Assembly (NCBI RefSeq): GCF_023746595.1
Contig: NZ_CP080572.1
Location: 496,001-560,000, forward strand
DNA: 64,000 nt
Source of the DNA: Thermococcus argininiproducens
GTDB taxonomy: Archaea > Methanobacteriota_B > Thermococci > Thermococcales > Thermococcaceae
Reading direction: 5' to 3'
Shown here: piece after piece, positions 24,569-34,099 of the stretch
Layout: every line of letters starts with the position of its first letter
How positions within the stretch are numbered: the first letter of the stretch is position 1
Program-made: the position numbers and the translations under genes
Notes under the pieces: generated by a model
Told to the model about the DNA's origin: nothing
The model's database searches: none
Seen by the model: only the letters and a program-made list of their open reading frames with translations

Positions 24569-25093
24569 ATGACTGGCGTAGAAAAGGCCCTTCAGACTTT
24601 TTATTCCATGAAGCTGAGTGATATCATGCCACCAATAATCTCAATGCCAATTGTTACTTTGGATTCACCTATCGTTAACGTGCTTAAACTGCTTAGAACA
24701 AGACATCACGTTTGGGTTGTGAGTGATAGGGAAAGTATGAAACTTGAAGGTGTAATAAGGTATCTTGACGTTATGTGCATTCTTTTACCACCAGAGACCA
24801 CTAAAGCAAGACTTGGAAATATAAGTGCAGTCTTTAAGTCGATTTTGGGTGGGGCAGAAAAGGCTGCTGATGTCATGGAACGAAATATAATGACAATAGA
24901 CGAAGAGTCTACAGTGCTAGATGCTCTAACAAAAATGAGGCGCTATAAAGTTCAGATCTTAGCAATTGTTGATGAAAATAATACTTTAAAAGGCGAAATA
25001 AGCCTAAGACTGCTCATTGATGAATTTTTAAGGCTGATTAAGGTGGGTGGTGTCCAATGGACGCAACATGGCTCCTCTTCACCCTGGGAGTAG
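24569..25093 (+). CDS. CBS-domain pair protein
   Basis: 174 residues with two CBS motifs (about 18-70, MPIVTLDSPIVNVLKLLRTR; and about 100-152, NIMTIDEESTVLDALTKMRR), an adenosine-nucleotide-sensing module. It overlaps the following antiporter gene by 37 nt in another frame, so the CBS protein probably regulates the antiporter. Confidence 0.9.
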   Translation: MTGVEKALQTFYSMKLSDIMPPIISMPIVTLDSPIVNVLKLLRTRHHVWVVSDRESMKLEGVIRYLDVMCILLPPETTKARLGNISAVFKSILGGAEKAADVMERNIMTIDEESTVLDALTKMRRYKVQILAIVDENNTLKGEISLRLLIDEFLRLIKVGGVQWTQHGSSSPWE

Positions 25094-26325
25094 CCTTGGT
25101 TTTTAGCAAATTAGGCGATCATATAATGGAGCGTTTTGAACTCCCTGGCGTTTTGGGAGAAATACTTATGGGTATGATTCTCGGAAATCTGATTTATTTT
25201 GGGCTCATTAGCCCACAATATTTGACTCTACACTCAAATGAGACTTTTGAGTTTTTAGCTAGGCTTGGAATAATATTTCTCCTTTTCCTGGGTGGTCTTG
25301 ATACTGATGTTAAAATGCTTAAAAAGACTGGTGCAGTTGCAACGGTTTCTACCCTCTTGGGGGTTTTTGTACCTTTGGTTCTTGGTTACTCTGGACTTAA
25401 GTTTATGGGATATCCCTCTAGAGAGGCCTTTGCTGGGGGAGTTCTTTTAACTGCCACAAGCATAGGAATTACCGTTAGGGTTATGATGGATCTTGGGGTT
25501 TTAAGAAGTGAAGTTGGTGCTGCTTCTTTAAGTGCAAGTGTTATGGATGATTTCTTGGGTATAGCACTTATCATATTTGCAGTTGGTACTGGGAGTATTT
25601 TGGGTTTAATTAGTAAAATGGCGGTGTTTTTTATAATCACAGGTTTAGTGGCCTGGTACAGCATAGATAAATATCTCCGCTTTGTGGAATGGCTCCATGT
25701 GGAAAAGGGTATTCTTGGAATGGTGCTTGCTTTGATGTTCCTGTTTTCTGCTTTGGCTGAACATTGGTTTGATGCTGCTATTGAGGGGGCTTTCATGGCG
25801 GGGCTTGTCCTTTCAAGGCTTCCTGAGGGTAAGAGGATAATGGAAGATGTGAGGGCTATTGGTTATGGTTTTTTGGTCCCTGTTTTCTTTGTTTACACTG
25901 GAGCAATGCTTGATTTGAGGGTTTTTACAAGTTTTGATGCCTTATCTTTAGCTGGGGTTTTGACCCTCGTAGCAGTGGTTGGAAAAGTGCTTGGTAGGGG
26001 TGTTGGGGCAGTTATAATGGGTTGGAGCACTAAGAAGGCCCTTCAAATGGGGATAGGCTCAATTCCAAGGACGGAGGTGGCTTTGGTCGATCTTATGGTG
26101 GCTATCCATGGTGGGGCGATTCCAGAAAGCGATGCTCCAAAATTTATAGCGGCCACTTTGATTTTCATTACAATATCTGTCTTGATAACACCCCCGCTTC
26201 TTAAGTGGGCTTTTAAGGAGGAAGTTGAAGCCATGAAACAAGGGAAGGCCCAAAAGAGGGTCGAGGCTCTCAAAGAAACAAAGAGGAGGATACATACCTT
26301 GAAGAGACCACGAAAAAACCGGTGA
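25057..26325 (+). CDS. CPA2-type cation/proton antiporter
   Basis: 422 residues with about 12 TM helices. Family features: LPGVLGEILMGMILGN in the early helices, LTATSIGITVRVMMDLG, and the ion-binding acidic pair in SVMDDFLGIAL, as in NapA/KefB-like Na+(K+)/H+ antiporters. The C-terminal tail is basic. Ribosome site GGTGG lies inside the upstream CBS gene. The gene is followed immediately by a decayed tnpA fragment. Confidence 0.92.
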   Translation: MDATWLLFTLGVALVFSKLGDHIMERFELPGVLGEILMGMILGNLIYFGLISPQYLTLHSNETFEFLARLGIIFLLFLGGLDTDVKMLKKTGAVATVSTLLGVFVPLVLGYSGLKFMGYPSREAFAGGVLLTATSIGITVRVMMDLGVLRSEVGAASLSASVMDDFLGIALIIFAVGTGSILGLISKMAVFFIITGLVAWYSIDKYLRFVEWLHVEKGILGMVLALMFLFSALAEHWFDAAIEGAFMAGLVLSRLPEGKRIMEDVRAIGYGFLVPVFFVYTGAMLDLRVFTSFDALSLAGVLTLVAVVGKVLGRGVGAVIMGWSTKKALQMGIGSIPRTEVALVDLMVAIHGGAIPESDAPKFIAATLIFITISVLITPPLLKWAFKEEVEAMKQGKAQKRVEALKETKRRIHTLKRPRKNR

Positions 26326-26480
26326 TTTTCTCACCTTGGCTCTCAGCGTATGCTTTGAGAATGTTGAGGGTTACTTGGCCTGAGGTGGCGAGGAAGTATG
26401 AGGTGACCAGAAGGCGTTCCTCCACAGTTTTATTTACGTTTTTCGGGCTTTCGTCCCTTCTGAAGGGGCTTCCCATCTGA
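26326..26480 (-). pseudogene. Decayed IS200 tnpA fragment
   Basis: Read on the minus strand, a hairpin-like GGAAGCCCCTTCAGAAGGGA (near 26465) is followed after about 40 nt by sequence matching the last third of TnpA: TSYFLATSGQVTLNILKAYA (compare SPSYFLATTGQVTLDVLKKY). A one-base deletion shifts the frame before the tyrosine motif, and the N-terminal two-thirds and tnpB are missing. It is a relic of a second IS of the same family. Confidence 0.75.
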
Positions 26481-26484
26481 TAAG

Positions 26485-26934
26485 TTAAAAGACTCTTGCA
26501 TATCCCCATTTTTTAACACTTGTTAATATTGAGGTTTCAGTACTTTTTATTCCTTCCACTTTTCCTAGCTTTTCTATAAGGAAGTTCTCTAGCTCTTGAA
26601 GATCTCTCACAGTTACTTGCATTAAAATATCATGGGCCCCGGTTGCTATCCCTAATACGTCCACTTCTGGGAGTTTGGATAATTCTTCTACGGCTCTCTT
26701 GATTTTGCTTGGCTCAACGTCTACTGCTATAAACGCCACTATTGTATAACCCGCCTTAAAAGGGTTTATAAGGGCGGCAAATTTCCTTATTACTCCCTCT
26801 TCCATGAGCCTTTTTACTCTTAACCGCACTGTGGATTCCGGAACCCCGGTTCTTCTTGCTATCTCTGAATAACTCATTCTTCCATTCTCTTGGAGGAGTC
26901 TTAAAATCATCCTATCAATATTATCAAGTGCCAC
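26485..26934 (-). CDS. Lrp/AsnC-family transcription regulator
   Basis: About 149 residues: an N-terminal winged/HTH domain (MSYSEIARRTGVPESTVRLR) and a C-terminal RAM ligand-binding domain (IVAFIAVDVEPSKIKRAVEE). It probably senses an amino acid. The start is GTG 26934 with GGTGAT 4 nt upstream (the frame opens at TTG 26946). It is divergent from the aminotransferase at 27070, its likely target. Confidence 0.92.
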   Translation of the reverse strand: MALDNIDRMILRLLQENGRMSYSEIARRTGVPESTVRLRVKRLMEEGVIRKFAALINPFKAGYTIVAFIAVDVEPSKIKRAVEELSKLPEVDVLGIATGAHDILMQVTVRDLQELENFLIEKLGKVEGIKSTETSILTSVKKWGYARVF

Positions 26935-27069
26935 CTTTATCACCAATTAGCATTTTGTTTAAATATTGTATTGTTGGTTTTTAAATATATTCTATTATTT
27001 TTGTCAGATTAAGCAGAAATTGACCGAAACTTCTATTAATTTCAAACGCATATATCAAGCGGTGAAACC

Positions 27070-28401
27070 ATGAAAAAAGAAGATGTAATTGAACGATATT
27101 CCAAGATCTTTCCAAAAGCTTCTCGCGTTACTTACGCTCCCATAGTTGGGATTAGGGCCAATAATGCGAGAGTTTGGGATATAGAAGGGAGAGAGTACAT
27201 AGATTTTCTAAGTGATGCTGCTGTTCAGAATGTTGGTCATAACAACGAAAGGGTTGTGAAGACAATAAAGGAACAAGTAGAAAGGCTTATTCACTTTACC
27301 TTTGTTTATGGTTTTACCTTAGAACCACTTCTTTTGGCTGAAAAACTTGCTGGGATTTCACCTGTGGAGAATCCAAAAGTATCCCTTGGCTTAAGTGGGA
27401 GTGATGCTAATGACGGTGCAATAAAGTTTGCTCGCGCTTACACAAAAAGGAGAACCCTTCTAAGTTACCTCAAAAGCTATTATGGTTGTACTTATGGGGC
27501 TTCAAGTATTACTGGATTAGATTTTCACGTCAGGGCGTTGGTTGGAGAGCTTAGTGATGTTCATTACATCCCATATCCCGATTGTTACAGGTGTCCTTTC
27601 GGCAAAGAAAGAGGCTCTTGTAAGATGGAATGTGTTGAATACTTAAAAGCCAAATTTGAGGGTGAAGTTTACGCAGATGGTGTTGCAGCTCTTTTTGCTG
27701 AGCCGATTCAAGGAGATGCTGGAATGGTTGTACCACCCGAGGATTATTTTAGACGGATTAAGAAGATCTTGGATGAGCATGGGATTCTTCTAGTTGTTGA
27801 TGAAGTGCAAAGTGGCCTTGGGAGAACTGGAAAATGGTTTGCAATAGAGCACTTTGGAGTTGAGCCAGATATATTAACAGTGGCCAAACCTTTGGGTGGA
27901 GGGTTGCCTATAAGCGCTGTTATTGGAAAAGCCGAGATCATGGATTCTCTTCCTTCTTTAGGGCATGCCTTTACATTGAGCGGAAATCCACTTATAAGCA
28001 GAGCAGCACTTGCTGTTATAGAGGAGATAGAGGAAAAGGATCTACTTAAACGTGCCAAAAAGCTTGGAGATTACATCATGAGAAGACTTAACAAGATGAA
28101 AGAAGAGCACCAGTTGATTGGGGATGTTCGGGGTAAGGGATTGATGATAGGAATCGATCTAGTAAAGAACAGGGAGACCAAAGAAAGGGCCTATGATGAA
28201 GCTAAAAAGGTCATATGGAGAGCGTATGAGCTTGGTTTAATTCTTGCCTTTCTCCAGGGAAATGTGCTGAGGATCCAACCTCCGCTTACAGTTGAGGAAG
28301 AAATCCTCGAAGAGGGCCTCAACAGACTTGAACAAGCAATAACTGATGTAGAAGAGGGCAAGGTTGGGGATGAGGTTCTTCAGAAGGTTCAAGGTTGGTA
28401 A
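27070..28401 (+). CDS. Class III PLP aminotransferase / amino-acid racemase family
   Basis: 443 residues of the fold-type I, class III family (GABA/ornithine aminotransferases and the Thermococcales racemases that resemble them). PLP-binding Lys is K273 in [12 protein letters not shown]244 in [10 protein letters not shown] contacts the pyridine ring. An unusual Cys-rich insertion [17 protein letters not shown] (172-188) could bind metal or form disulfides. The divergent Lrp regulator suggests amino-acid control. Substrate not determined; racemase and transaminase activities cannot be told apart from sequence here. Confidence 0.88.
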   Translation: MKKEDVIERYSKIFPKASRVTYAPIVGIRANNARVWDIEGREYIDFLSDAAVQNVGHNNERVVKTIKEQVERLIHFTFVYGFTLEPLLLAEKLAGISPVENPKVSLGLSGSDANDGAIKFARAYTKRRTLLSYLKSYYGCTYGASSITGLDFHVRALVGELSDVHYIPYPDCYRCPFGKERGSCKMECVEYLKAKFEGEVYADGVAALFAEPIQGDAGMVVPPEDYFRRIKKILDEHGILLVVDEVQSGLGRTGKWFAIEHFGVEPDILTVAKPLGGGLPISAVIGKAEIMDSLPSLGHAFTLSGNPLISRAALAVIEEIEEKDLLKRAKKLGDYIMRRLNKMKEEHQLIGDVRGKGLMIGIDLVKNRETKERAYDEAKKVIWRAYELGLILAFLQGNVLRIQPPLTVEEEILEEGLNRLEQAITDVEEGKVGDEVLQKVQGW

Positions 28402-28507
28402 ATTTTTCTTCTCTTCTCTGTTCATCTCTGTTCATTAGGCCTCTTTTTGCGTCCCAAAACTTTATAAAGCGAACTTCGTTCGGCGAGAGTATCGTGGTGG
28501 TTGAAAA

Positions 28508-29824
28508 ATGAGGAAAAAGGTAAACGCAACAATGCAGGCTAGAAAAGCTTCCCTGCTTAGTCCAAACTCCAAAATGCCTAGGTGGTTTTACTCTTTCATT
28601 CCGTTTAAGGTAGCTACGGGTGGATCTTCTCAAATCATCTCCCTTTATGCACTTCAGCTTGGTGCTGAGGCAGGTGAAATCGGTTTGTTAACTTCTCTGT
28701 CGGCATTTGCATCAACATTGGGGACAGTTTTCTGGGGTAAATTAAGTGATAAGCTTCTTAAAAGGAAGCTTTTTATCTTAATGGGCTTTTTTAGTGTATC
28801 CGTATTCCTCAGCGCTCTTTCACTTGTATCAAACTTTTGGGAATTAATTCTCGTTAATGCTCTTTATTCATTCTTCTTGGCGTCAACAGTCTCTATACCA
28901 ATTGTTTTGCTTTTTAGAAATGTTAGAAAGACAAGATGGGAAGAAGGTGTTGGAAAGTTCAACAAAATTGGGGGTTGGGCGTGGGTAATTGGCCTTTTAC
29001 TGGGGTTTATACTCGTCAGGTTTCTTGCTTTTAGAGAGCTTCTTCTATTATTTGCTCTCTTAAATATTCCTGCGTTCATTATAGCTTGGAAGACTATTAG
29101 AGAAGCACCAGTTTACCTTCATAGGAATAATATCAAACCTCTTGTGAATCAGGTAATTCAAAAGGGAAGATACTTGCCCAACTTCTTAATTCATCTTCCC
29201 ATGAGACTAAAACTCTCGCCAAAATTCAGAGGGTTTTATTTATCTTCTTTCTTATTTTGGGTATCATCTGGAATGTATACCACTCAACTCCCTGTATTTT
29301 TAATAAAAAATGGGTTTACTAGTCAAGAAGTCTTTGGATTGGCTCTCCTAAACTCTTCAACATCAGCAATGCTTTATCAAAGGGTTGGGAAAAAGCTCAG
29401 ATCAAAGAACCCTGTTTTAGGGTTGGTACAGGGGTATTTCTTTAGGGCTCTTGGAATTTTCCTCCTATTAGTACAAATGGACTTTCAATATTCCTTGATG
29501 CTCTCAAGCACTGCAAGTTATCTCCTTTGGGGCTATTCTTGGTCTTACATAAGTGTTTCTTCAACGTCATTTATAGGGAGAAGGAGTAGTACAAAAGAGC
29601 AGGGAAGCATTTTAGCAACTTCTAACTTGGTCAATTCAACTGGATTTATTTTGGGAAGTTTAATCGGTGGTGGTATAGCCTCTCAAATAGGTTTTGACAT
29701 GAATTTTGCTTCAGCCTCTGTGATGGGCTTTCTGGCAATGTTTCCTCTTGTCCCATTGCTTGGAATTTCCCTTAGTACTTCAATTTCAAAAAGACCGATC
29801 CCACAAATTAGAAAAAGGGATTAG
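28508..29824 (+). CDS. Major facilitator superfamily transporter
   Basis: 438 residues, about 12 TM helices. The MFS signature between TM2 and TM3 is GKLSDKLLKRKLF. Ribosome site GGTGG is 7 nt before the ATG; CTTTATAAAG (about 28460) is a good TATA box. Substrate unknown. It ends convergently with the helicase gene, overlapping by 4 nt. Confidence 0.88.
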   Translation: MRKKVNATMQARKASLLSPNSKMPRWFYSFIPFKVATGGSSQIISLYALQLGAEAGEIGLLTSLSAFASTLGTVFWGKLSDKLLKRKLFILMGFFSVSVFLSALSLVSNFWELILVNALYSFFLASTVSIPIVLLFRNVRKTRWEEGVGKFNKIGGWAWVIGLLLGFILVRFLAFRELLLLFALLNIPAFIIAWKTIREAPVYLHRNNIKPLVNQVIQKGRYLPNFLIHLPMRLKLSPKFRGFYLSSFLFWVSSGMYTTQLPVFLIKNGFTSQEVFGLALLNSSTSAMLYQRVGKKLRSKNPVLGLVQGYFFRALGIFLLLVQMDFQYSLMLSSTASYLLWGYSWSYISVSSTSFIGRRSSTKEQGSILATSNLVNSTGFILGSLIGGGIASQIGFDMNFASASVMGFLAMFPLVPLLGISLSTSISKRPIPQIRKRD

Positions 29825-31794
29825 TGTATTTCCATGTTTCTTAGTCTTATGGATCTTCCATATCTTTTTACAAACTCTATGAAGCGTTTGTAAGTATCAT
29901 GCTCTTTTAGAGTTTCACTGTCTCCAATGGCAATAAGCTTTCTCTTTGCTCTTGTTATAGAAACATTTAATCTTCTTAAATCCGTCAAGAACCCGAGTTC
30001 ATGATTTTTATTGGATCGAACAAAAGATAGGATTATAACTTCCTTTTCTCTCCCTTGATATCCATCCACTGTGTGGATCTCTATGTCTTCATCTTCGATA
30101 AGAGAGCGTATTAAGTCAACTTGGTCATCATAGGGCGTTATAACTCCAATCCAATTCTTTTTAATACCTATTCGAAGAAGTCTTTCGACAATCTCCTTAA
30201 CTAAAAGGGCCTCTAGGGGGTTCTCTCTTGAAGTTGAACCTTTTCTCTGTCTTTCCCATTTGTCTGTTCTATCACTGGTATCTACAAAGACAAGGGGCTC
30301 TTCTCTTTTTAATATTGAATCCCAGGGTTCGCCAAAGAAGGGTTCTCTAACCTTTAAATCGGCCAGCGTTATATCTTTTACGCTCTCATCGGCCTTTATC
30401 CTCCCCTTGTAGAACTCTCTGCTTGGAAATTCCATTAAAAGTTGATTCATTCGGTATTGGACTTCAAGCATTCTCGCCTTGGATGGATATAAACTTATGA
30501 GCTTTTCAAAAAGGGTCTCACTCAGCTCTTTGGCTTCTTCACTCAAAATTGTTGGGGGAAGTTGTTTGTGGTCTCCAGCAAGAATAAATCGCTTGGCCTT
30601 TGCAATTGGGATTAAAACACTTGGGATCGTTGCTTGGGAAGCTTCATCTATGATGACAACGTCAAATTCAACATCTTTTATGAATTCAAGGGCTGAGGAG
30701 GAGTTTGTACTCAGAACAACGTCCACATCTTCGATTATCTCCCGTATTATCTCACTTTCAATCTTTTCTGCAAATTTATAGAGCTTCTGAATTTGCTCGT
30801 TTAGTGTTATCCATTGGGCCATCTGCCTAACATCCTTAGCTGGAACACCTCTGGTTCCTCTGCCTCTCTCTGCCAACTTAAGTATTTGTTTATTGGTTAA
30901 TCCTCTCCTCATTTGTGGTGTGGGTTTTTTATATTGATCTCTCATCATTGCAAGCCTTTCTGCTTTATTTCTCAGTTCTCTAACCCTTCTATATCGCTCA
31001 TGGGATTCGACTTGAAAGGCGAGTGTTGATTCCTTTAGGTGGACTGAGACTCTTGAAGGGTGGCCCAACCTGACGAGTTTAACTTTCCCCCAAAGCCTTT
31101 CTACAAGATTATCAACGGCTACATTGCTTTCGGCCGTTGCAAGAACTTTGCTTCCTCTCTTGACCTCCTGTATAATGAGTTCTACTAAAGTTCTTGTTTT
31201 ACCGGTACCAAAGGGCCCGTGGATTAGAAAGAAATCATCGCTTCCTAAGGCGTAGCTTACGGCCTCCTTTTGACTCTGGTTTAAGTTCCTGTCAAAAGGT
31301 GTAAACTCTTCAGGAAAACTTTTTAATGGGGCTTCTTGGCCCAGAATAAGCTTTAAGGCCCTAATACCACTTTCACTCAGTTTTTTAAGATTCTCGAGCT
31401 GTCTTCTGAAGGTTACATCGTTAGCGTAGAGGTCTATTCTAACGTTTTTAAAAGCCCAAGAGGGCACAGCTTCGACGGCTACCACAATAAATCTGCTTCC
31501 TTTTTCTACAACAGTACCAACAAGATCACTCGCTAGTGGATTTCCCTTGCTTATTACAATCAGGTCCCCAACTCCAATTTCAGTTTTAAATGGCTCTTTC
31601 CTTCCATACTTTACAAGTTTGAAGCCAAATTCTTCACCAATTACTTTCCCGTTGAGATTTAAAATCGCTCTACCAACTTTCTCTCTTTCATATCCCTTAA
31701 GTCTTCGCATTTCTTCTCGCATGGCCTCTATTTCGGCCTCTCTTTCAAGCTCCACAAGATCAACGAGTTTAGCAATGTAAGTTTTAACGTGCAT
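29821..31794 (-). CDS. SF1 helicase, IGHMBP2/UPF1-like
   Basis: 657-residue superfamily 1B DNA/RNA helicase. An N-terminal beta-barrel accessory region is followed by Walker A GPFGTGKTRT, Walker B VVIIDEASQAT, motif III AGDHKQLPPT, QYRMN (motif IV region), and VDGYQGREKEVIILSFVRSN plus LNVSITRAKRKL (motifs V and VI). The open frame continues upstream through two tRNA genes, which cannot be coding; the ATG at 31794 (MHVKTYIAKL) with GTGAT upstream is the true start. Confidence 0.92.
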   Translation of the reverse strand: MHVKTYIAKLVDLVELEREAEIEAMREEMRRLKGYEREKVGRAILNLNGKVIGEEFGFKLVKYGRKEPFKTEIGVGDLIVISKGNPLASDLVGTVVEKGSRFIVVAVEAVPSWAFKNVRIDLYANDVTFRRQLENLKKLSESGIRALKLILGQEAPLKSFPEEFTPFDRNLNQSQKEAVSYALGSDDFFLIHGPFGTGKTRTLVELIIQEVKRGSKVLATAESNVAVDNLVERLWGKVKLVRLGHPSRVSVHLKESTLAFQVESHERYRRVRELRNKAERLAMMRDQYKKPTPQMRRGLTNKQILKLAERGRGTRGVPAKDVRQMAQWITLNEQIQKLYKFAEKIESEIIREIIEDVDVVLSTNSSSALEFIKDVEFDVVIIDEASQATIPSVLIPIAKAKRFILAGDHKQLPPTILSEEAKELSETLFEKLISLYPSKARMLEVQYRMNQLLMEFPSREFYKGRIKADESVKDITLADLKVREPFFGEPWDSILKREEPLVFVDTSDRTDKWERQRKGSTSRENPLEALLVKEIVERLLRIGIKKNWIGVITPYDDQVDLIRSLIEDEDIEIHTVDGYQGREKEVIILSFVRSNKNHELGFLTDLRRLNVSITRAKRKLIAIGDSETLKEHDTYKRFIEFVKRYGRSIRLRNMEIH

Positions 31795-31853
31795 AGTTAT
31801 CACTGGGTTTTTGTGTATAAAAAGCTCTCGAAACGTTTCCTTAGAAGAGTTTT

Positions 31854-31931
31854 TGGTGGGCCCGCGGGGCTTCGAACCCCGGACCTCCCGCTTATCAGGC
31901 GGGCGCTCTGACCAGGCTGAGCCACGGGCCC
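31854..31931 (-). tRNA. tRNA-Ile (GAT)
   Basis: 78 nt including encoded CCA. Acceptor GGGCCCG/CGGGCCC, D arm GCTC...GAGC, anticodon loop CTGATAA with GAT, T arm CCGGGGTTCGAAGCCCCG. It lies 6 nt downstream of tRNA-Glu, so the pair is transcribed together. Confidence 0.96.
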
Positions 31932-31937
31932 GCTTTC

Positions 31938-32015
31938 TGGTGCCCCGGCCGGGATTTGAACCCGGGTCGCGGGATCGAGAGTCCCGCATGATTGACCGGG
32001 CTACACCACCGGGGC
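31938..32015 (-). tRNA. tRNA-Glu (CTC)
   Basis: 78 nt including encoded CCA. Acceptor GCCCCGG/CCGGGGC, anticodon stem GCGGGA/TCCCGC with loop CTCTCGA (anticodon CTC), T arm CCCGGGTTCAAATCCCGG. First gene of a two-tRNA unit. Confidence 0.95.
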
Positions 32016-32037
32016 GTCGATGTTGATAACCAAAAAT

Positions 32038-32050
32038 TAATTTATAAATC
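32038..32050 (-). promoter_or_regulatory. TATA box of the tRNA unit
   Basis: On the minus strand the segment reads GATTTATAAATTA, about 28 nt before the tRNA-Glu 5' end, the normal archaeal TATA distance. Confidence 0.7.
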
Positions 32051-32128
32051 TTTCGATGCTTTTTGTATTGAATTTATTAGAAAATTTGGGATGTTAAACT
32101 GTTCTAAAAAGCTGAGAACGAGACCAAA

Positions 32129-33484
32129 TTAATATGGAAGGATCACACACTGGAACGGAAGGGGGGAGTTAGGGATTTTAGCTCCAGGAATTTCCATGAA
32201 AATATCCTCTTTTACATCCACCTTTAACAGGTAATATGGTGTTTTAAAAGAGGCCTTTTCGTCTATTATTGGGATATCACTTTCTCTGTACACGTAATAC
32301 TCTCCCTTTTTATATAATGGTTTTACAATCTTGTCTCTGTTTGTGAAATATAAAGGCATTTCAATTCCATCGATTTTAACATAGTACTTTCCTTTTCTGT
32401 GTATTACCGTTATATTCGTGTTTATTGTGGTGTTCTGGAAGTACCTCCCATAAGACCAATTAAATGATTGGGGGATTATTAATGCATAACCACCAGAATA
32501 GTAATCAATTTGATCCTCTTTGGGGTTGTAAATTACTATGCCTGTTTCGCTGGATTCAATTATTTTCATACCCTTATATCTCACTTCATTAGCGTTGGTA
32601 GTGTAATTCTCTACACTTTCAAGTCTGAAAAGAGGGATTTCGTCTGGTGCAAAGGGGGTGTAATTTCCAACGTATACTGCGATGTTGTCGTGGAGTATCG
32701 GATGGAGAGGATCTCTCTGTCTTGTTGGATCTATGGGGTACCAACCTACTTCAGGATCATTTACAATGACCCATGCATGACCTAGGCCCGTGTGGGTTGA
32801 GAACTGTACTAATTCTGGTATTGTATTGAGTTCGGACGGGTCAATATATTTGTGGCTTCCACTTACAGGGACTAAAACGTAGCCTCCAACGTATTTAGCT
32901 TTAATACCAGCATATCTAAGCATTTGTTGTGCTAAAATTGCCTTGTGTCTACAAACACCTTTTTTCTTTTCCCATATTTCGTCAATCAGCCAATTCGTTT
33001 CATTTTTGGTAAAAATCACGCGCCCAAGTTCAGTTATGTAAGAAACATCTTCATATGTTATGGTTTTGTGGACAAACCATGAAACTCGCCATACAAATTC
33101 AGCGACGGTGTCACTAGACTCTGCAATTTCTTTAACTATTTTTTTCAAATCTTCAGGAAGATAAACGGACTCGTTATATCGTGGGATAAATTTTGAGGAC
33201 TTAACCGGGGGTGCCCAGATAATTTTCCTTTTTCCTGTATACATAGCATACTCAACGCTGTAGTTTGCTAGGCTTATTTCATACTTTCCTTCTATTATTG
33301 AGCCATATAACTCACTCATTGAGATATCGTAATTTAGGGCCACCCCTAGGATTGTGGGACGGTTTTTGGATATAATTATGTACTTGGTTTCGAGGGTGCC
33401 AATGGGGATTGTTAAAGCACTTATGGGGGCGGCCGTGAAGACTAATAGCACTAAAAGCGTTAATTTTATTTTTATGTACTTCAT
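32129..33484 (-). CDS. Secreted transglutaminase-like cysteine protein
   Basis: 451 residues with a signal peptide (LTLLVLLVFTAAPISA). The central transglutaminase/protease core has a Cys-His-Asp triad: C178 in KKKGVCRHKAIL, H236 in GLGHAWVIV, D252 in WYPIDPT. The C-terminal 170 residues are beta-rich and unassigned. Likely an extracellular peptidase or cross-linking enzyme. GGTG ribosome site before ATG 33484. Diverges from the small-peptide module at 33730. Confidence 0.85.
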   Translation of the reverse strand: MKYIKIKLTLLVLLVFTAAPISALTIPIGTLETKYIIISKNRPTILGVALNYDISMSELYGSIIEGKYEISLANYSVEYAMYTGKRKIIWAPPVKSSKFIPRYNESVYLPEDLKKIVKEIAESSDTVAEFVWRVSWFVHKTITYEDVSYITELGRVIFTKNETNWLIDEIWEKKKGVCRHKAILAQQMLRYAGIKAKYVGGYVLVPVSGSHKYIDPSELNTIPELVQFSTHTGLGHAWVIVNDPEVGWYPIDPTRQRDPLHPILHDNIAVYVGNYTPFAPDEIPLFRLESVENYTTNANEVRYKGMKIIESSETGIVIYNPKEDQIDYYSGGYALIIPQSFNWSYGRYFQNTTINTNITVIHRKGKYYVKIDGIEMPLYFTNRDKIVKPLYKKGEYYVYRESDIPIIDEKASFKTPYYLLKVDVKEDIFMEIPGAKIPNSPLPFQCVILPY

Positions 33485-33643
33485 TTTAGCACCCCCGTAA
33501 AGAGGCTTATTAGCAAATTACGTTGACATATAGGGCATAAAAATGTTGTGGAACTATAAGATAACTTACGCAGTTCAGTAGATATTTGTTAAAGTAAAGA
33601 TATTCGAATATTGGTCGGGAATCTTTGGCAATTGTTCAATCTC

Positions 33644-33729
33644 GATTCAAAACTCCAATAGTGGTAATCAACTTTCTTTCAAAAAACTTTTTATCGTAGT
33701 TGCTTAGTTATAATCATTGGTGGTAATCA
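33644..33729 (+). repeat. Duplicated leader, copy A
   Basis: 86 nt ending at the start codon of the 78-aa peptide gene and differing at 3 positions from copy B (35578-35663). It contains a TATA-like CTTTTTATCG and GTGGTAATCA twice, the second copy being the ribosome site. Confidence 0.9.
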
Positions 33730-33966
33730 ATGTGGAGGAAGGCGCTTGCTTTGGGGTTAGTGTTAATGGCTCTAGGGGTTGCAATTAGTGGAACAGTAAC
33801 AGAAGAGAGTCTTTTAGTGTGGAAAATTACACACTCAGAAAAAATGGGGGGAGCTACAATTACTGGTGGTTTGGCAATGGGAGCAGTACTAATAAAAGCA
33901 GGTATTATAACTACTTTGGCAGCAGCAACAGGCTGGTTTTTATTAGTTGTTGGAGCATCACTATGA
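33730..33966 (+). CDS. Small secreted hydrophobic peptide, circular-bacteriocin-like precursor
   Basis: 78 residues: leader MWRKALALGLVLMALGVAIS, then a Gly/Ala/Ile-rich hydrophobic body (GGLAMGAVLIKAGIITTLAA) of about 56 residues. The leader is shared with the 110-aa peptide at 35664. Size, leader and hydrophobic helices recall circular bacteriocin precursors, whose clusters carry a DUF95/SpoIIM membrane protein like the one at 34100. This function is inference; no cysteines or other modification motif are present. The ribosome site GGTGG lies within the duplicated leader. Confidence 0.75.
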   Translation: MWRKALALGLVLMALGVAISGTVTEESLLVWKITHSEKMGGATITGGLAMGAVLIKAGIITTLAAATGWFLLVVGASL

Positions 33967-33976
33967 GGGGATTAAA

Positions 33977-34072
33977 ATGAAGAAAACAAAAATCCGGAGT
34001 GGCCATGATTGGCTTGGAGATGCAGTAATACTTCTACTCTTTGTATTTGCAATGTTACTTGTATTGTTATAA
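33977..34072 (+). CDS. 31-aa single-pass membrane peptide
   Basis: ATG 33977 to TAA 34072. A basic N-terminus (MKKTKIRSGHDW) is followed by one TM helix (AVILLLFVFAMLLVLL). GAGGGG ribosome site 6 nt upstream; 10 nt after the 78-aa peptide gene and 27 nt before the SpoIIM gene. Small cationic TM proteins act as immunity proteins in circular bacteriocin loci, but here that is speculation. Confidence 0.65.
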   Translation: MKKTKIRSGHDWLGDAVILLLFVFAMLLVLL

Positions 34073-34099
34073 GTTAATTAAAAATGCGAGGAAGAGAAT

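Noticed and set aside
31795-31989. N-terminal extension of the SF1 helicase to 31989
   Set aside because: The extension runs through tRNA-Ile and part of tRNA-Glu; ATG 31794 has a ribosome site.
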